DNA of 34,159 bases, taken from Bacteroidales bacterium. GTDB taxonomy: Bacteria; Bacteroidota; Bacteroidia; Bacteroidales; Muribaculaceae. How positions within the stretch are numbered: position 1 is the first letter of the stretch; each line of letters opens with the position of its first letter. The notes under the pieces are model-generated. The model was not told the DNA's origin, did not search any database, and saw nothing but the letters and a program-made list of their open reading frames with translations. The stretch lies in the NCBI GenBank assembly GCA_019415705.1, contig DXYS01000026.1, forward strand, positions 37,305 to 71,463, written 5' to 3'. The position numbers were made by a program, and so were the translations under genes. This document shows, piece by piece, positions 8,601 to 14,058 of the stretch.

Positions 8601-9071
8601 GATGTAACGGTTATCAAAAGTGATGTACGGGTCTTTTGTGTCAACCCAGTAACCCATCTGCTGTGTCAGAGTCTCCCACTCGCGGGTGTATTTGAGCACC
8701 TCGCGGCGGCAGGCCGCATTATAATCGTCGACAGAAATTTTCTTGCCGATATCCTCTTTTGTGATGCCAAGTGACTTCTCGACGCCGAGTTCGACGGGTA
8801 GCCCGTGAGTGTCCCAGCCGGCTTTACGCTTCACGTGAAAACCGCGCATGGTCTTGTATCGGCAGAAGAGGTCTTTGATGGTGCGGGCCATGACATGATG
8901 GATGCCCGGCATACCGTTGGCCGAGGGCGGACCTTCATAGAACACAAACGAGGGGCAGCCCTCGCGCTCTTTCATGCTCTGCTCAAAGAGCGAGGCCTCA
9001 CGCCACTGCTCGAGCACTTCTTTATTGATTTGGGAGAGATTGAAACGGTTATATTCGTTGAATTTCTTCAT
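5652..9071 (-). CDS. ileS: isoleucyl-tRNA synthetase IleS
   Basis: A 1139-residue class I aminoacyl-tRNA synthetase that charges tRNA-Ile in the cytosol. The HIGH-type motif is in PPSANGMPGIHHV (GIHH at 56-59) and the KMSKS-type motif is KMSKR near residue 689. Between them lies the CP1 editing domain, roughly 200-420 (WTTTPWTLPSNTA, and GTGIVHIAGTFGADD). The anticodon-binding domain follows at about 720-880 and a long C-terminal extension at 880-1139. The length marks the eukaryote-like IleS type found in many Bacteroidetes. It is the first gene of a five-gene operon; its -7 box is at 9110-9117. No T-box leader is visible. Confidence 0.98.
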   Translation of the reverse strand: MKKFNEYNRFNLSQINKEVLEQWREASLFEQSMKEREGCPSFVFYEGPPSANGMPGIHHVMARTIKDLFCRYKTMRGFHVKRKAGWDTHGLPVELGVEKSLGITKEDIGKKISVDDYNAACRREVLKYTREWETLTQQMGYWVDTKDPYITFDNRYIETLWWLLAQLYKKGYLYKGYTIQPYSPAAGTGLSSHELNQPGCYRDVKDTTCVAQFLATDPIEPMKGWGKPYFLAWTTTPWTLPSNTALCVGPSIVYNIIRTYNPYRGEPETVVCAEALVGSLFNPKAKDIALADYKKGDKLVPYEIVATVKGEDLVGLHYEQLLPWLNPGEGAFRVIPGDYVTTEDGTGIVHIAGTFGADDLRVSKLNNIPPLFVTDRAGNRRPMVDMRGRFYTLDELDPEFVKNYVDVEAYTRWAGKYVKNAYDATKKPEDETLDIEICMDLKQQGKVFKIEKHTHSYPHCWRTDKPVIYYPLDSWFIKTTAVRERLMELNDTIKWKPTSTGTGRFGKWLENLQDWNLSRSRYWGTPLPIWRSEDGTEEICIDSVETLYNEIERAVEAGVMKSNPYKDRGFVPGKYDKANYELIDLHRPYVDDIVLVSPTGKEMRRESDLIDVWFDSGSMPYAQIHYPFENKEALDSGDVYPADFIAEGVDQTRGWFFTLHAIAGMVFDKVSFKTVISNGLVLDKNGDKMSKRLGNAVDPFSTIEKYGSDPLRWYMIANSAPWDNLKFNPEGVAEVSRKLFSTLYNTYSFFALYANVDGFTGEEKEIELAKRPEIDRWIISLLNTLIKDVETALDDYEPTRAARAINDFVIDNLSNWYVRLNRKRFWGGGLTEDKLSAYQTLYTCLKTIAQLMAPVSPFYADRLYRDLMGDDTKSVHLSMWPAVDEKAIDKALEERMDVAQRVTSMVLSLRRKSNLKVRQPLSAMMIPALDERQRNDLESMRELILNEVNVKEMRIVGNDEGVLVKRIKPDFKKLGPKLGKQMKAAAAALQAMDQKDIARLEREGSIDITLADGVIAKIEAVDVEILSEDIPGWLVANDGNLTVALDVTVTPELRLEGIARDIVNRVQNIRKSRDYEITDRINLVFEPNAETDDAVRKFGDYIARQVLAESISVESLNSDEGVETIDLDGVEAKVMISLN

Positions 9072-9109
9072 CGCGCCAAAATAATTGTATGTTTCTGTTT
9101 ATTTGGGCA

Positions 9110-9117
9110 CAAATTTA
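9110..9117 (-). promoter_or_regulatory. -7 box of the ileS operon
   Basis: TAAATTTG on the minus strand matches TAnnTTTG, 38 bp upstream of the ileS ATG. A further element lies upstream: two tandem copies of GTTATTTAAAC at 9164-9187, containing an ACAGTT/AACTGT inverted repeat, which could be an operator. Confidence 0.65.
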
Positions 9118-9203
9118 CAAAAACTTAGCCAATCCAACTAAATTAATCTATGCAAAATCGACAGTTATTTAAACTGTTATTTAAACCTAACAAGCAAGAC
9201 ATT

Positions 9204-9237
9204 AAAAAGAGTGCTCATTAAGTATTCATGAGCACTC
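9204..9237 (-). terminator. intrinsic terminator after the CsgG-like pair
   Basis: A perfect 10-bp stem (GAGTGCTCAT 9209-9218 with ATGAGCACTC 9228-9237) with a 9-base loop. On the minus strand it is followed directly by five T, then AATG. It lies 36 bp after the stop of the minus-strand 316-aa gene. Confidence 0.9.
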
Positions 9238-9273
9238 AATTTGACGTTTAATTCACTTCCGATATATATGTCA

Positions 9274-10224
9274 TCAGCGCACAGTAATCACCTCTCTTAT
9301 TTTATAGTTGTTGGACTTATCATTTGAGGCGGCAGAAGAAACGCCACATAAAATAATACAAGCAGAAGATGGGAGCTGCATATCTGATGTCTGTGTCCAA
9401 TACACTCCATTTAATGCTTTACCTCCAAATAGTCTCAATGCTTCATCCATTGATTTGCTACTCAATAAAAAAGCTTGGTCTTTAGTAGGTAAATTCGGAT
9501 AATGGCTCATTGCGAATTGCCAATTAGCAGTCCCGTTATAACTATCAAAAAGCGGGACAATTATTGCAACTGAAGAATTGATATAGCCATTATATCCTGA
9601 AGTATAAACACCTTCTTTTATAAATCCGTCCGGCAACTTTCCATCTATTGCATAATATTGTTCCTGACTTATATAAAAACGTAAGCCATTAGTATTCCTG
9701 ACAGCCAAACCATAATTAATCGGCGATGTCGAGAAATCGACAGTATTTGCGCCGACCAAATCTTCCGAAATTTTTTTACCAAGCTCTGTCAGTTGCTGCA
9801 TACTTTCTGCAGGGCCGCTTACTTCTGCCGATTTTACAATTTCGCCGGTCTGAACATTAATCAATCTTGCCGATACAAATAATTGGTCAAAAACTTCGGT
9901 CAACTCTACAACTGACACATAACTCACTCCAAATTGTTGACCGATTTTAATAATCTGATTATCACTTACGGCTCCTGACGTCTGATAATCTGTTTCGGCA
10001 TTAAGCGCTGCAAGAAAATCGGCAGTACGCTCTATTGCAATGTATTTTTTGCTTTTGGCTATCTCAGATACCATTTTTGAGCCTATAACCTTTTTATAAC
10101 CGGCGTTAACATTATTTCCGGTCATATAAACAGCAACTTTTTGCTTTGATGTTTGGGCTGATAAAATATTAGACGAAAACAAGAGGGAAAAGACGTACAG
10201 AATAAATATAACAGTAGTTTTCAT
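9274..10224 (-). CDS. exported CsgG/LpoB-like protein with C-terminal extra domain
   Basis: A 316-residue predicted exported protein. Residues 1-23 form a signal peptide with no lipobox cysteine, so it should be periplasmic rather than a lipoprotein. Residues 28-150 resemble the CsgG / TolB-N / LpoB-type fold: a beta strand QKVAVYMTG, a helix ending in ER, the conserved stretch DYQTSGAVSDNQI, then FGVSYVSVVEL and SARLINVQTGEIV. The C-terminal half (about 165-316) has aromatic-rich beta strands and the run NGVYWTQTSD, loosely like DUF1566-type domains. It follows its shorter paralogue by 2 bp and ends at a strong terminator. A role in sensing or assembling envelope structures is inference. Confidence 0.78.
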   Translation of the reverse strand: MKTTVIFILYVFSLLFSSNILSAQTSKQKVAVYMTGNNVNAGYKKVIGSKMVSEIAKSKKYIAIERTADFLAALNAETDYQTSGAVSDNQIIKIGQQFGVSYVSVVELTEVFDQLFVSARLINVQTGEIVKSAEVSGPAESMQQLTELGKKISEDLVGANTVDFSTSPINYGLAVRNTNGLRFYISQEQYYAIDGKLPDGFIKEGVYTSGYNGYINSSVAIIVPLFDSYNGTANWQFAMSHYPNLPTKDQAFLLSSKSMDEALRLFGGKALNGVYWTQTSDMQLPSSACIILCGVSSAASNDKSNNYKIREVITVR

Positions 10225-10226
10225 AA

Positions 10227-10709
10227 TTATTTTGATTGACTATTAATCAAACGGTAAGCAACGTTGTTTGAAAGATTTTTAAGAGTTTTATTATCATTTT
10301 TATCTCTGTCTTGAGATACAGTTTTTTCAACTTTACCACTTTCTATGTCAATAAGCCGAGCGCTCATATATATTCCGTTTTCATCGGCCATTGCAGAGAC
10401 TACAATTACACAATCTACTCCAAATTTTGCTGCTATTTTGCGAATCTGAGATTCCGGGACATCACCGGAAGTTTGAAAATCATGCTCCCGGGTGACTGCT
10501 TTTATGAAAGCCTCATTCCGTTCATAAACCGAGAACTCTTTTACAGACGAAGATAAACGAGCCATGAAAGCATTGTCAACAATTTGTTCTTGAATCATGG
10601 ATAGATTACCTTCGATAAACACAGAAACACTCTTTGCCGCTTGCATTTTGACTGATAAAGATAATAAAGCAAATACGGCGAAACAAAAAGATATAATTAC
10701 CCTTTTCAT
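10227..10709 (-). CDS. short exported CsgG/LpoB-like paralogue
   Basis: A 160-residue exported protein: signal peptide at 1-24, no lipobox, then a single domain matching the first half of the downstream protein. Shared positions include ER near the end of the first helix, D-F/Y-Q-T-S-G, Q-I-x-K-I, F-G-V, and S-A-R-L-I near 127. It ends where the paralogue begins its extra domain. The 2-bp gap implies co-expression, and the pair probably arose by tandem duplication. The ATG at 10709 follows a run of six T and a short hairpin instead of a ribosome binding site, so the long leader upstream may affect its expression. The true function is unknown. Confidence 0.78.
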   Translation of the reverse strand: MKRVIISFCFAVFALLSLSVKMQAAKSVSVFIEGNLSMIQEQIVDNAFMARLSSSVKEFSVYERNEAFIKAVTREHDFQTSGDVPESQIRKIAAKFGVDCVIVVSAMADENGIYMSARLIDIESGKVEKTVSQDRDKNDNKTLKNLSNNVAYRLINSQSK

Positions 10710-10724
10710 GGGAAAAAATGTTTG

Positions 10725-10748
10725 TGGTCAAACAGCCCTTTTTGACCA
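10725..10748 (-). promoter_or_regulatory. hairpin before the CsgG-like pair, attenuator-like
   Basis: TGGTCAAA (10741-10748 read on the minus strand) pairs perfectly over 8 bp with TTTGACCA (10725-10732) around AAGGGCTG. On the minus strand it is followed by ACAAACA and six T, ending 2 bases before CCCATG. The layout suggests either a weak terminator of the upstream structured RNA or an attenuator. Confidence 0.5.
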
Positions 10749-10760
10749 TTTAAACAAAAA

Positions 10761-10919
10761 AGCGTAGGCTGAATTGCCACACTTTGTTAGAAGGTCGTAG
10801 GAAACCTGAAGATAAAGATGTAGGAATAGCAGCCCACGCCTATGACGTGAGAACCGCTTGCTTCCTTGCATCTTCTGAAAATTTCCTACGTTTTCTAACA
10901 CAAGTAAAAGCAATACGCT
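10761..10919 (-). ncRNA. 159-nt long imperfect hairpin, structured leader or small RNA
   Basis: Matching arms run nearly the full length: AGCGTA with TACGCT at the ends, TTGC with GCAA, TGTTAGAA (10785-10792) with TTCTAACA (10893-10900), CGTAGGAAA (10796-10804) with TTTCCTACG (10882-10890), AGGAA with TTCCT, and a terminal stem CCCACG/CGTGAG with a 7-base loop. Small internal loops interrupt the arms, as in a structured RNA rather than a simple repeat. A -7 box on the minus strand (10963-10971) would start transcription about 40 bases upstream. The element could be the 5' leader of the CsgG-like operon, a free RNA ended by the hairpin at 10725-10748, or a mobile palindromic element. The strand is inferred from the promoter. 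Confidence 0.6.
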
Positions 10920-10936
10920 TCTATTTAACGATGTCC

Positions 10937-10971
10937 ATGCTAATTGGGAAAATTAGCATAGTGCAAATATA
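10937..10971 (-). promoter_or_regulatory. promoter with palindrome at the start site of the structured RNA
   Basis: TATATTTGC on the minus strand (10963-10971) matches the -7 box. Directly after it lies a perfect palindrome, ATGCTAATT (10937-10945) and AATTAGCAT (10951-10959), separated by five bases. The palindrome covers the expected start of transcription, so it is either an operator or a 5' hairpin of the RNA. No TTTG is seen at -33. Confidence 0.55.
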
Positions 10972-11074
10972 AATATTTTTTACGAAAAAATGTAAATCGT
11001 GTTATTTACGCAAATATCGCAAATTCTATGCTATTAATGAATTTACTTACGGAATTTGCTCAGATGGAAAGTCG

Positions 11075-11629
11075 CTACTTTTTTGACGTACGGCCGAGGG
11101 CGTGGCGGCGCTCATAGACGGGGAGGTCTTCTATGGGAATGTTATTGAATCTTTTGATTAGCGGCAGGAAATAAGCCCACAATTGCTCGGGCGACAGCTT
11201 GGTGATTCGACGCACTGTCGGGTTGAGCAGAGCGTCAATCGTCCGTTCCTGTTCCGGTGTGAAAAGACCTGAGCCGAAGAGCGCCTTAAGTTCTACAGGT
11301 TTCTCGTCGCGGAAGATGTGGCCGAGGATACGCATCCGATGTTTGATGCGCTCCTTGCGCGCCTCACGGCGCTCCTTTGCGCGCTCGGCACGTCGACGAG
11401 CATCCTCAGCCATGGCGTCAGCTTCGGGCGACGGCGCCGGATGGAGATTGCTTTCGTCCAAGTCAGCGGCAACGCCTTCGGGCTTGCGGATTCGCTCGGC
11501 GTCGATAATGGCCGCTATGAGAGCATGGCAGAGCGAGATGTTCGCGGGGTCGGCAAGGATTTGTTGGATAAATTCGACGGGGATGTGGGCAGTGATAGTC
11601 TTCTGAGTTGATTTGCGTGTCTTTTTCAT
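11075..11629 (-). CDS. hypothetical protein with highly charged central helix
   Basis: A 184-residue cytosolic protein with no family that I recognise. Residues 1-50 are mixed (TITAHIPVEFIQQILADP). Residues 60-100 form a very charged helix rich in Arg, Glu and Ala, likely a single alpha helix or coiled coil. The C-terminal part (LFGSGLFTPEQERTIDALL, then LSPEQLWAYFLPLIKRF) looks like a compact helical domain. The start is placed at ATG 11629; the open frame begins at 11662, but that codon lies upstream of the -7 box at 11648-11655. It stands alone, next to the remnant of another gene, so it may be part of a variable patch. Confidence 0.65.
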   Translation of the reverse strand: MKKTRKSTQKTITAHIPVEFIQQILADPANISLCHALIAAIIDAERIRKPEGVAADLDESNLHPAPSPEADAMAEDARRRAERAKERREARKERIKHRMRILGHIFRDEKPVELKALFGSGLFTPEQERTIDALLNPTVRRITKLSPEQLWAYFLPLIKRFNNIPIEDLPVYERRHALGRTSKK

Positions 11630-11647
11630 AGTGCAATATTTTTTGCA

Positions 11648-11655
11648 CAAAGATA
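11648..11655 (-). promoter_or_regulatory. -7 box of the 184-aa protein
   Basis: TATCTTTG on the minus strand, 18 bp before the ATG at 11629. It lies within a 17-bp sequence (11640-11656) repeated exactly at 11975-11991. Confidence 0.65.
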
Positions 11656-11702
11656 ACCACACACCCCACCATAAAAGTGTCTAAATTAGCAGCTATGGCG
11701 TT

Positions 11703-11972
11703 TTAACACTTATTCACACAAAGATCTATCCCGTTTGCAGTGCAAAATGAATGAATCTTTGTGTCCAATTCATTCTGACTTTCTTCTATAGATTTATGGG
11801 CGGTGTCAATAACAATTCTCTCGCTTTCCCATGCATCAAATATCCTATTTTCAACATCTCCCCATGTATGGGGCTTCAAATTTTCAATTTCCATAATCCG
11901 AGTTTCTATTCTGTGCCTATGCTCATTTTTATCAGAACAGATAACTTCTATATTGATACAAACACCGTGGTT
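11703..11972 (-). pseudogene. 3' remnant of a P-loop (AAA family) kinase-like ATPase gene
   Basis: Read on the minus strand, the frame gives HGVCINIEVICSDKNEH, then RIETR, then a TWGDV segment, FDAWESERIVIDT and IEES. This is the C-terminal part of a family of small P-loop kinase-like ATPases (often named AAA family ATPase), whose members read [I/V]E[I/V]xCSD..EHR.R.ETR...LP.TW..V..R.Y..W...R.[V/I]IDTA. The N-terminal two thirds with the Walker A motif are missing. No ATG exists in the homologous part until 11894, deep inside the domain, and the frame stays open to 12069 with unrelated residues. Homology breaks near 11972, beside the second copy of the 17-bp repeat. A 63-residue product from 11894 is unlikely to work. 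Confidence 0.72.
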
Positions 11973-11974
11973 AC

Positions 11975-11991
11975 TTTTTGCACAAAGATAA
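11975..11991. repeat. second copy of a 17-bp direct repeat flanking the kinase remnant
   Basis: TTTTTGCACAAAGATAA occurs exactly here and at 11640-11656, 335 bp apart. Each copy contains a minus-strand TATCTTTG -7 box. The kinase remnant lies between them. Confidence 0.85.
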
Positions 11992-12230
11992 GATACAGGG
12001 GCCGAAGGAGCGTTTGTTTTATGGATGGATAATGATTTAACAATTGTAGATAGGTGTAATATAGTGTATTATATTTATTCTCTCCGAGAAAATTTTGAAG
12101 ATGAGGGCAAGATACCCCAAATACGCGCTGCGCGCTTAATTTGGGGTTAAGCACGGTCGCGCGAGTCTTTTACAACCCTCTGCGGTGCACGAAGTGCGTA
12201 GCTGAGGGATAACGCCCATATAAAAAAAAT

Positions 12231-12263
12231 GCGCGACAAGCTGCGAAGCGCTCGCAGTCGCGC
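12231..12263 (+). repeat. GACAAGC-type hairpin, copy 1
   Basis: Closing stem GCGC/GCGC, then box GACAAGC, a 12-base variable centre (TGCGAAGCGCTC) and box GCAGTC. GAC pairs with GTC, and TGCGA pairs with TCGCA around AGCGC. Confidence 0.75.
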
Positions 12264-12309
12264 CTATGGCGATAGCCGAGGTTTACGATAGGCATGGGCT
12301 AACGCCGTT

Positions 12310-12343
12310 TCGTGACTGCGCATGCTACCGCGGCTTGTCACGA
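12310..12343 (-). repeat. GACAAGC-type hairpin, copy 2 (inverted)
   Basis: Read on the minus strand: closing stem TCGT/ACGA, box GACAAGC, a 13-base centre (CGCGGTAGCATGC) and box GCAGTC. The closing stem differs from copy 1 but pairs fully. Confidence 0.75.
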
Positions 12344-12535
12344 TTGGGAAGGATTACCGGTTATCCGCCAGCTCCGCAAGCGCTACACGCTTGCTACGCA
12401 GACGGTTGTAGAAAATTCGCACCTCAGGTGCTCTCGGGGTTGGGAGCGGCCTCCGACTGCATCGGCTTCCCGCCGGGATGCACGACCTTTGAGCTTAAAC
12501 CGCTAACGCGGACGAAAGCCTTAAGGATTTATCAA

Positions 12536-13975
12536 TCAGCCTCGCGGGGTCTCGGAGTCGATGAAGGCGGAGACGGTGTTGATTTCCAATGATGTAGCGC
12601 CGACGCCTGTCATGGAGGCGAGGTAAGCGATGCGGTCATCAGATTTGAGTCGTCCGGCCGACACAAGTGCTTTCAGAGCCTCGACGGGATAGCCGCGCCC
12701 CGTGCGTTTGTCTTCGACATAAAGAGCTGTCACGCCGTAACTGAGGTTGAGCCAGCGGCTCAGACGCTCGGTGTAACAGATGGCAAACGAGGGCATACTG
12801 CCTCTGAACGAGGCTATAATGCGCGCCGTGCGACCGATATATGAATCGGTGACAACAGCTTTAGTGTCGATTTTATGCTCTGACACGACGGCTTGGCGGG
12901 CGAGGAAAGCGGTGACGTCGCCGTCGGTAAACGGAGGTATCTCGCCGCCCGCTAACTCTATGGAGTGCTCGACCTCGGCAGCGATACGCGCCATCGTGGC
13001 TACAGCCTCGACCGGATAACGGCCTGACGCAGTTTCGCCCGAGAGCATAAGTGCGTCAGCCTGCTGGAAAACGGCATTTGCGACATCACTGACCTCGGCA
13101 CGAGTCGGACGAGGATTCTCAATCATCGAGTGCAGCATCTGCGTAGCGACGATGACCGGCTTGTGGGCGGCGATGCAGCGGCGTATCATCATAATCTGAA
13201 TGCCGGGGATGCGCTCGGCGGCAACCTCGATGCCGAGATCTCCGCGGGCCACCATTATGCCGTAGCTCGCGTCGAGTATCTCGTCGAAATTGTCAACGCC
13301 CTGCTGATTCTCTATCTTCGAAATTATCTTCATGTCGCTATGGTGTCGGTCAAGTTCGGCCTGCACAGCCTCGACGTCATGTCGGTCACGTACAAACGAA
13401 TGAGCAATAAAATCGACCCCCAAGTCGACAGCCGATGCGATAACAGCTTTGTCACGCTCGCTCAGCGACGGCAAGTCGAGACGCACGCCTGGCAGATTGA
13501 CCGTCTTGCGAGAGCCGAGACGGCCGTCATTTAGCGCACGCACCATGATGCGGCCGTCAGGCTCGACTGACTCCACGACAAAACCGAGCGCGCCGTCGTC
13601 GATAAGGATGCGGTCGCCGGCCTTGACATCAGCGGCTATGTCGTTGTAGTTAAGAGCTATGCAATGCTGCGTCGTCAGGCGCGAGGCATCGCCTACCATC
13701 ACGAGGCGGTCGCCCTCCTTATAATACAGACTGTCGCCGCCGTCGTCAGTCTGCACGGCAGTGGTGCGTATCTCCGGACCCTTTGTATCAAGCATCAAGG
13801 CTATGCGCGGCGAGACAGCGCGGACATTTGCGGCAATTATGGCCATACCGTCGGAGTCGAGATGAGCCGAATTCATTCTGACCACGTCCATGCCGTTGTC
13901 ATATAAAGTTTTTATGAAGTCACGGTCGCAGTGTTTGTCTGAGATTGTGGCGACAATTTTCGTACGTTTAAGCAT
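12536..13975 (-). CDS. pyk: pyruvate kinase
   Basis: A 479-residue cytosolic glycolytic enzyme that converts phosphoenolpyruvate and ADP to pyruvate and ATP. It begins with the family start RTKIVATIS and has DTKGPEIRT near 63-71, the B domain at about 75-165, catalytic lysine in SKIENQQG near 220, and the PEP/Mg site MVARGDLGIE near 243. The C-terminal domain (about 340-479) is present, so the length is complete. It lies 83 bp after the pullulanase gene, but a strong terminator (13993-14037) stands between and no TAnnTTTG box follows it. Expression must rely on read-through or on a promoter inside the pullulanase end, where TATCCTTG is a near match. Confidence 0.97.
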   Translation of the reverse strand: MLKRTKIVATISDKHCDRDFIKTLYDNGMDVVRMNSAHLDSDGMAIIAANVRAVSPRIALMLDTKGPEIRTTAVQTDDGGDSLYYKEGDRLVMVGDASRLTTQHCIALNYNDIAADVKAGDRILIDDGALGFVVESVEPDGRIMVRALNDGRLGSRKTVNLPGVRLDLPSLSERDKAVIASAVDLGVDFIAHSFVRDRHDVEAVQAELDRHHSDMKIISKIENQQGVDNFDEILDASYGIMVARGDLGIEVAAERIPGIQIMMIRRCIAAHKPVIVATQMLHSMIENPRPTRAEVSDVANAVFQQADALMLSGETASGRYPVEAVATMARIAAEVEHSIELAGGEIPPFTDGDVTAFLARQAVVSEHKIDTKAVVTDSYIGRTARIIASFRGSMPSFAICYTERLSRWLNLSYGVTALYVEDKRTGRGYPVEALKALVSAGRLKSDDRIAYLASMTGVGATSLEINTVSAFIDSETPRG

Positions 13976-13992
13976 AAGTCATTCGTTTCAAT

Positions 13993-14037
13993 AAAAAACG
14001 CCCCGGCCTCGTCTTTTGTTGACTGAGAGGCCGGGGC
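13993..14037 (-). terminator. strong intrinsic terminator after the pullulanase gene
   Basis: A perfect 11-bp GC-rich stem (GCCCCGGCCTC 14000-14010 with GAGGCCGGGGC 14027-14037). On the minus strand a G and six T follow directly. It ends only 17 bp before the pyk start codon. Confidence 0.93.
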
Positions 14038-14058
14038 TATTATGTTATTAACCTATGC

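Larger units (their letters stand above)
12114..12516. repeat. palindrome island 1, downstream of pyk
   Basis: This non-coding stretch is built of consecutive hairpins. In order: ACCCCAAAT/ATTTGGGGT (12114-12122 and 12139-12147); CCCTC/GAGGG with an inner GCAC/GTGC (12176-12208); two GACAAGC-type elements (12231-12263 and 12310-12343); GCAAGCG-CTACA-CGCTTGC (12376-12394); GCACC/GGTGC (12419-12431); TGCATC/GATGCA with inner GGC/GCC (12458-12482); and CCGC-TAAC-GCGG (12500-12511) followed by ACGAA. Open frames across it are palindrome-driven and show no family. It probably forms the 3' region of the minus-strand pyk transcript. Confidence 0.75.

Noticed and set aside
9072..9203. T-box leader for ileS
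   Set aside because: The distance from the -7 box to the ATG is under 40 bases, too short for a T-box, and no specifier stem or T-box sequence is seen; the same holds for valS.
10728..10913. 61-aa open frame across the long hairpin
   Set aside because: It spans both arms of the imperfect hairpin, so the open frame is a by-product of the palindrome; conservation would reflect the RNA or DNA structure.
12266..12592. 108-aa open frame over palindrome island 1
   Set aside because: The reading frame crosses several hairpins and enters the pyk 3' end antisense; no coding signal.
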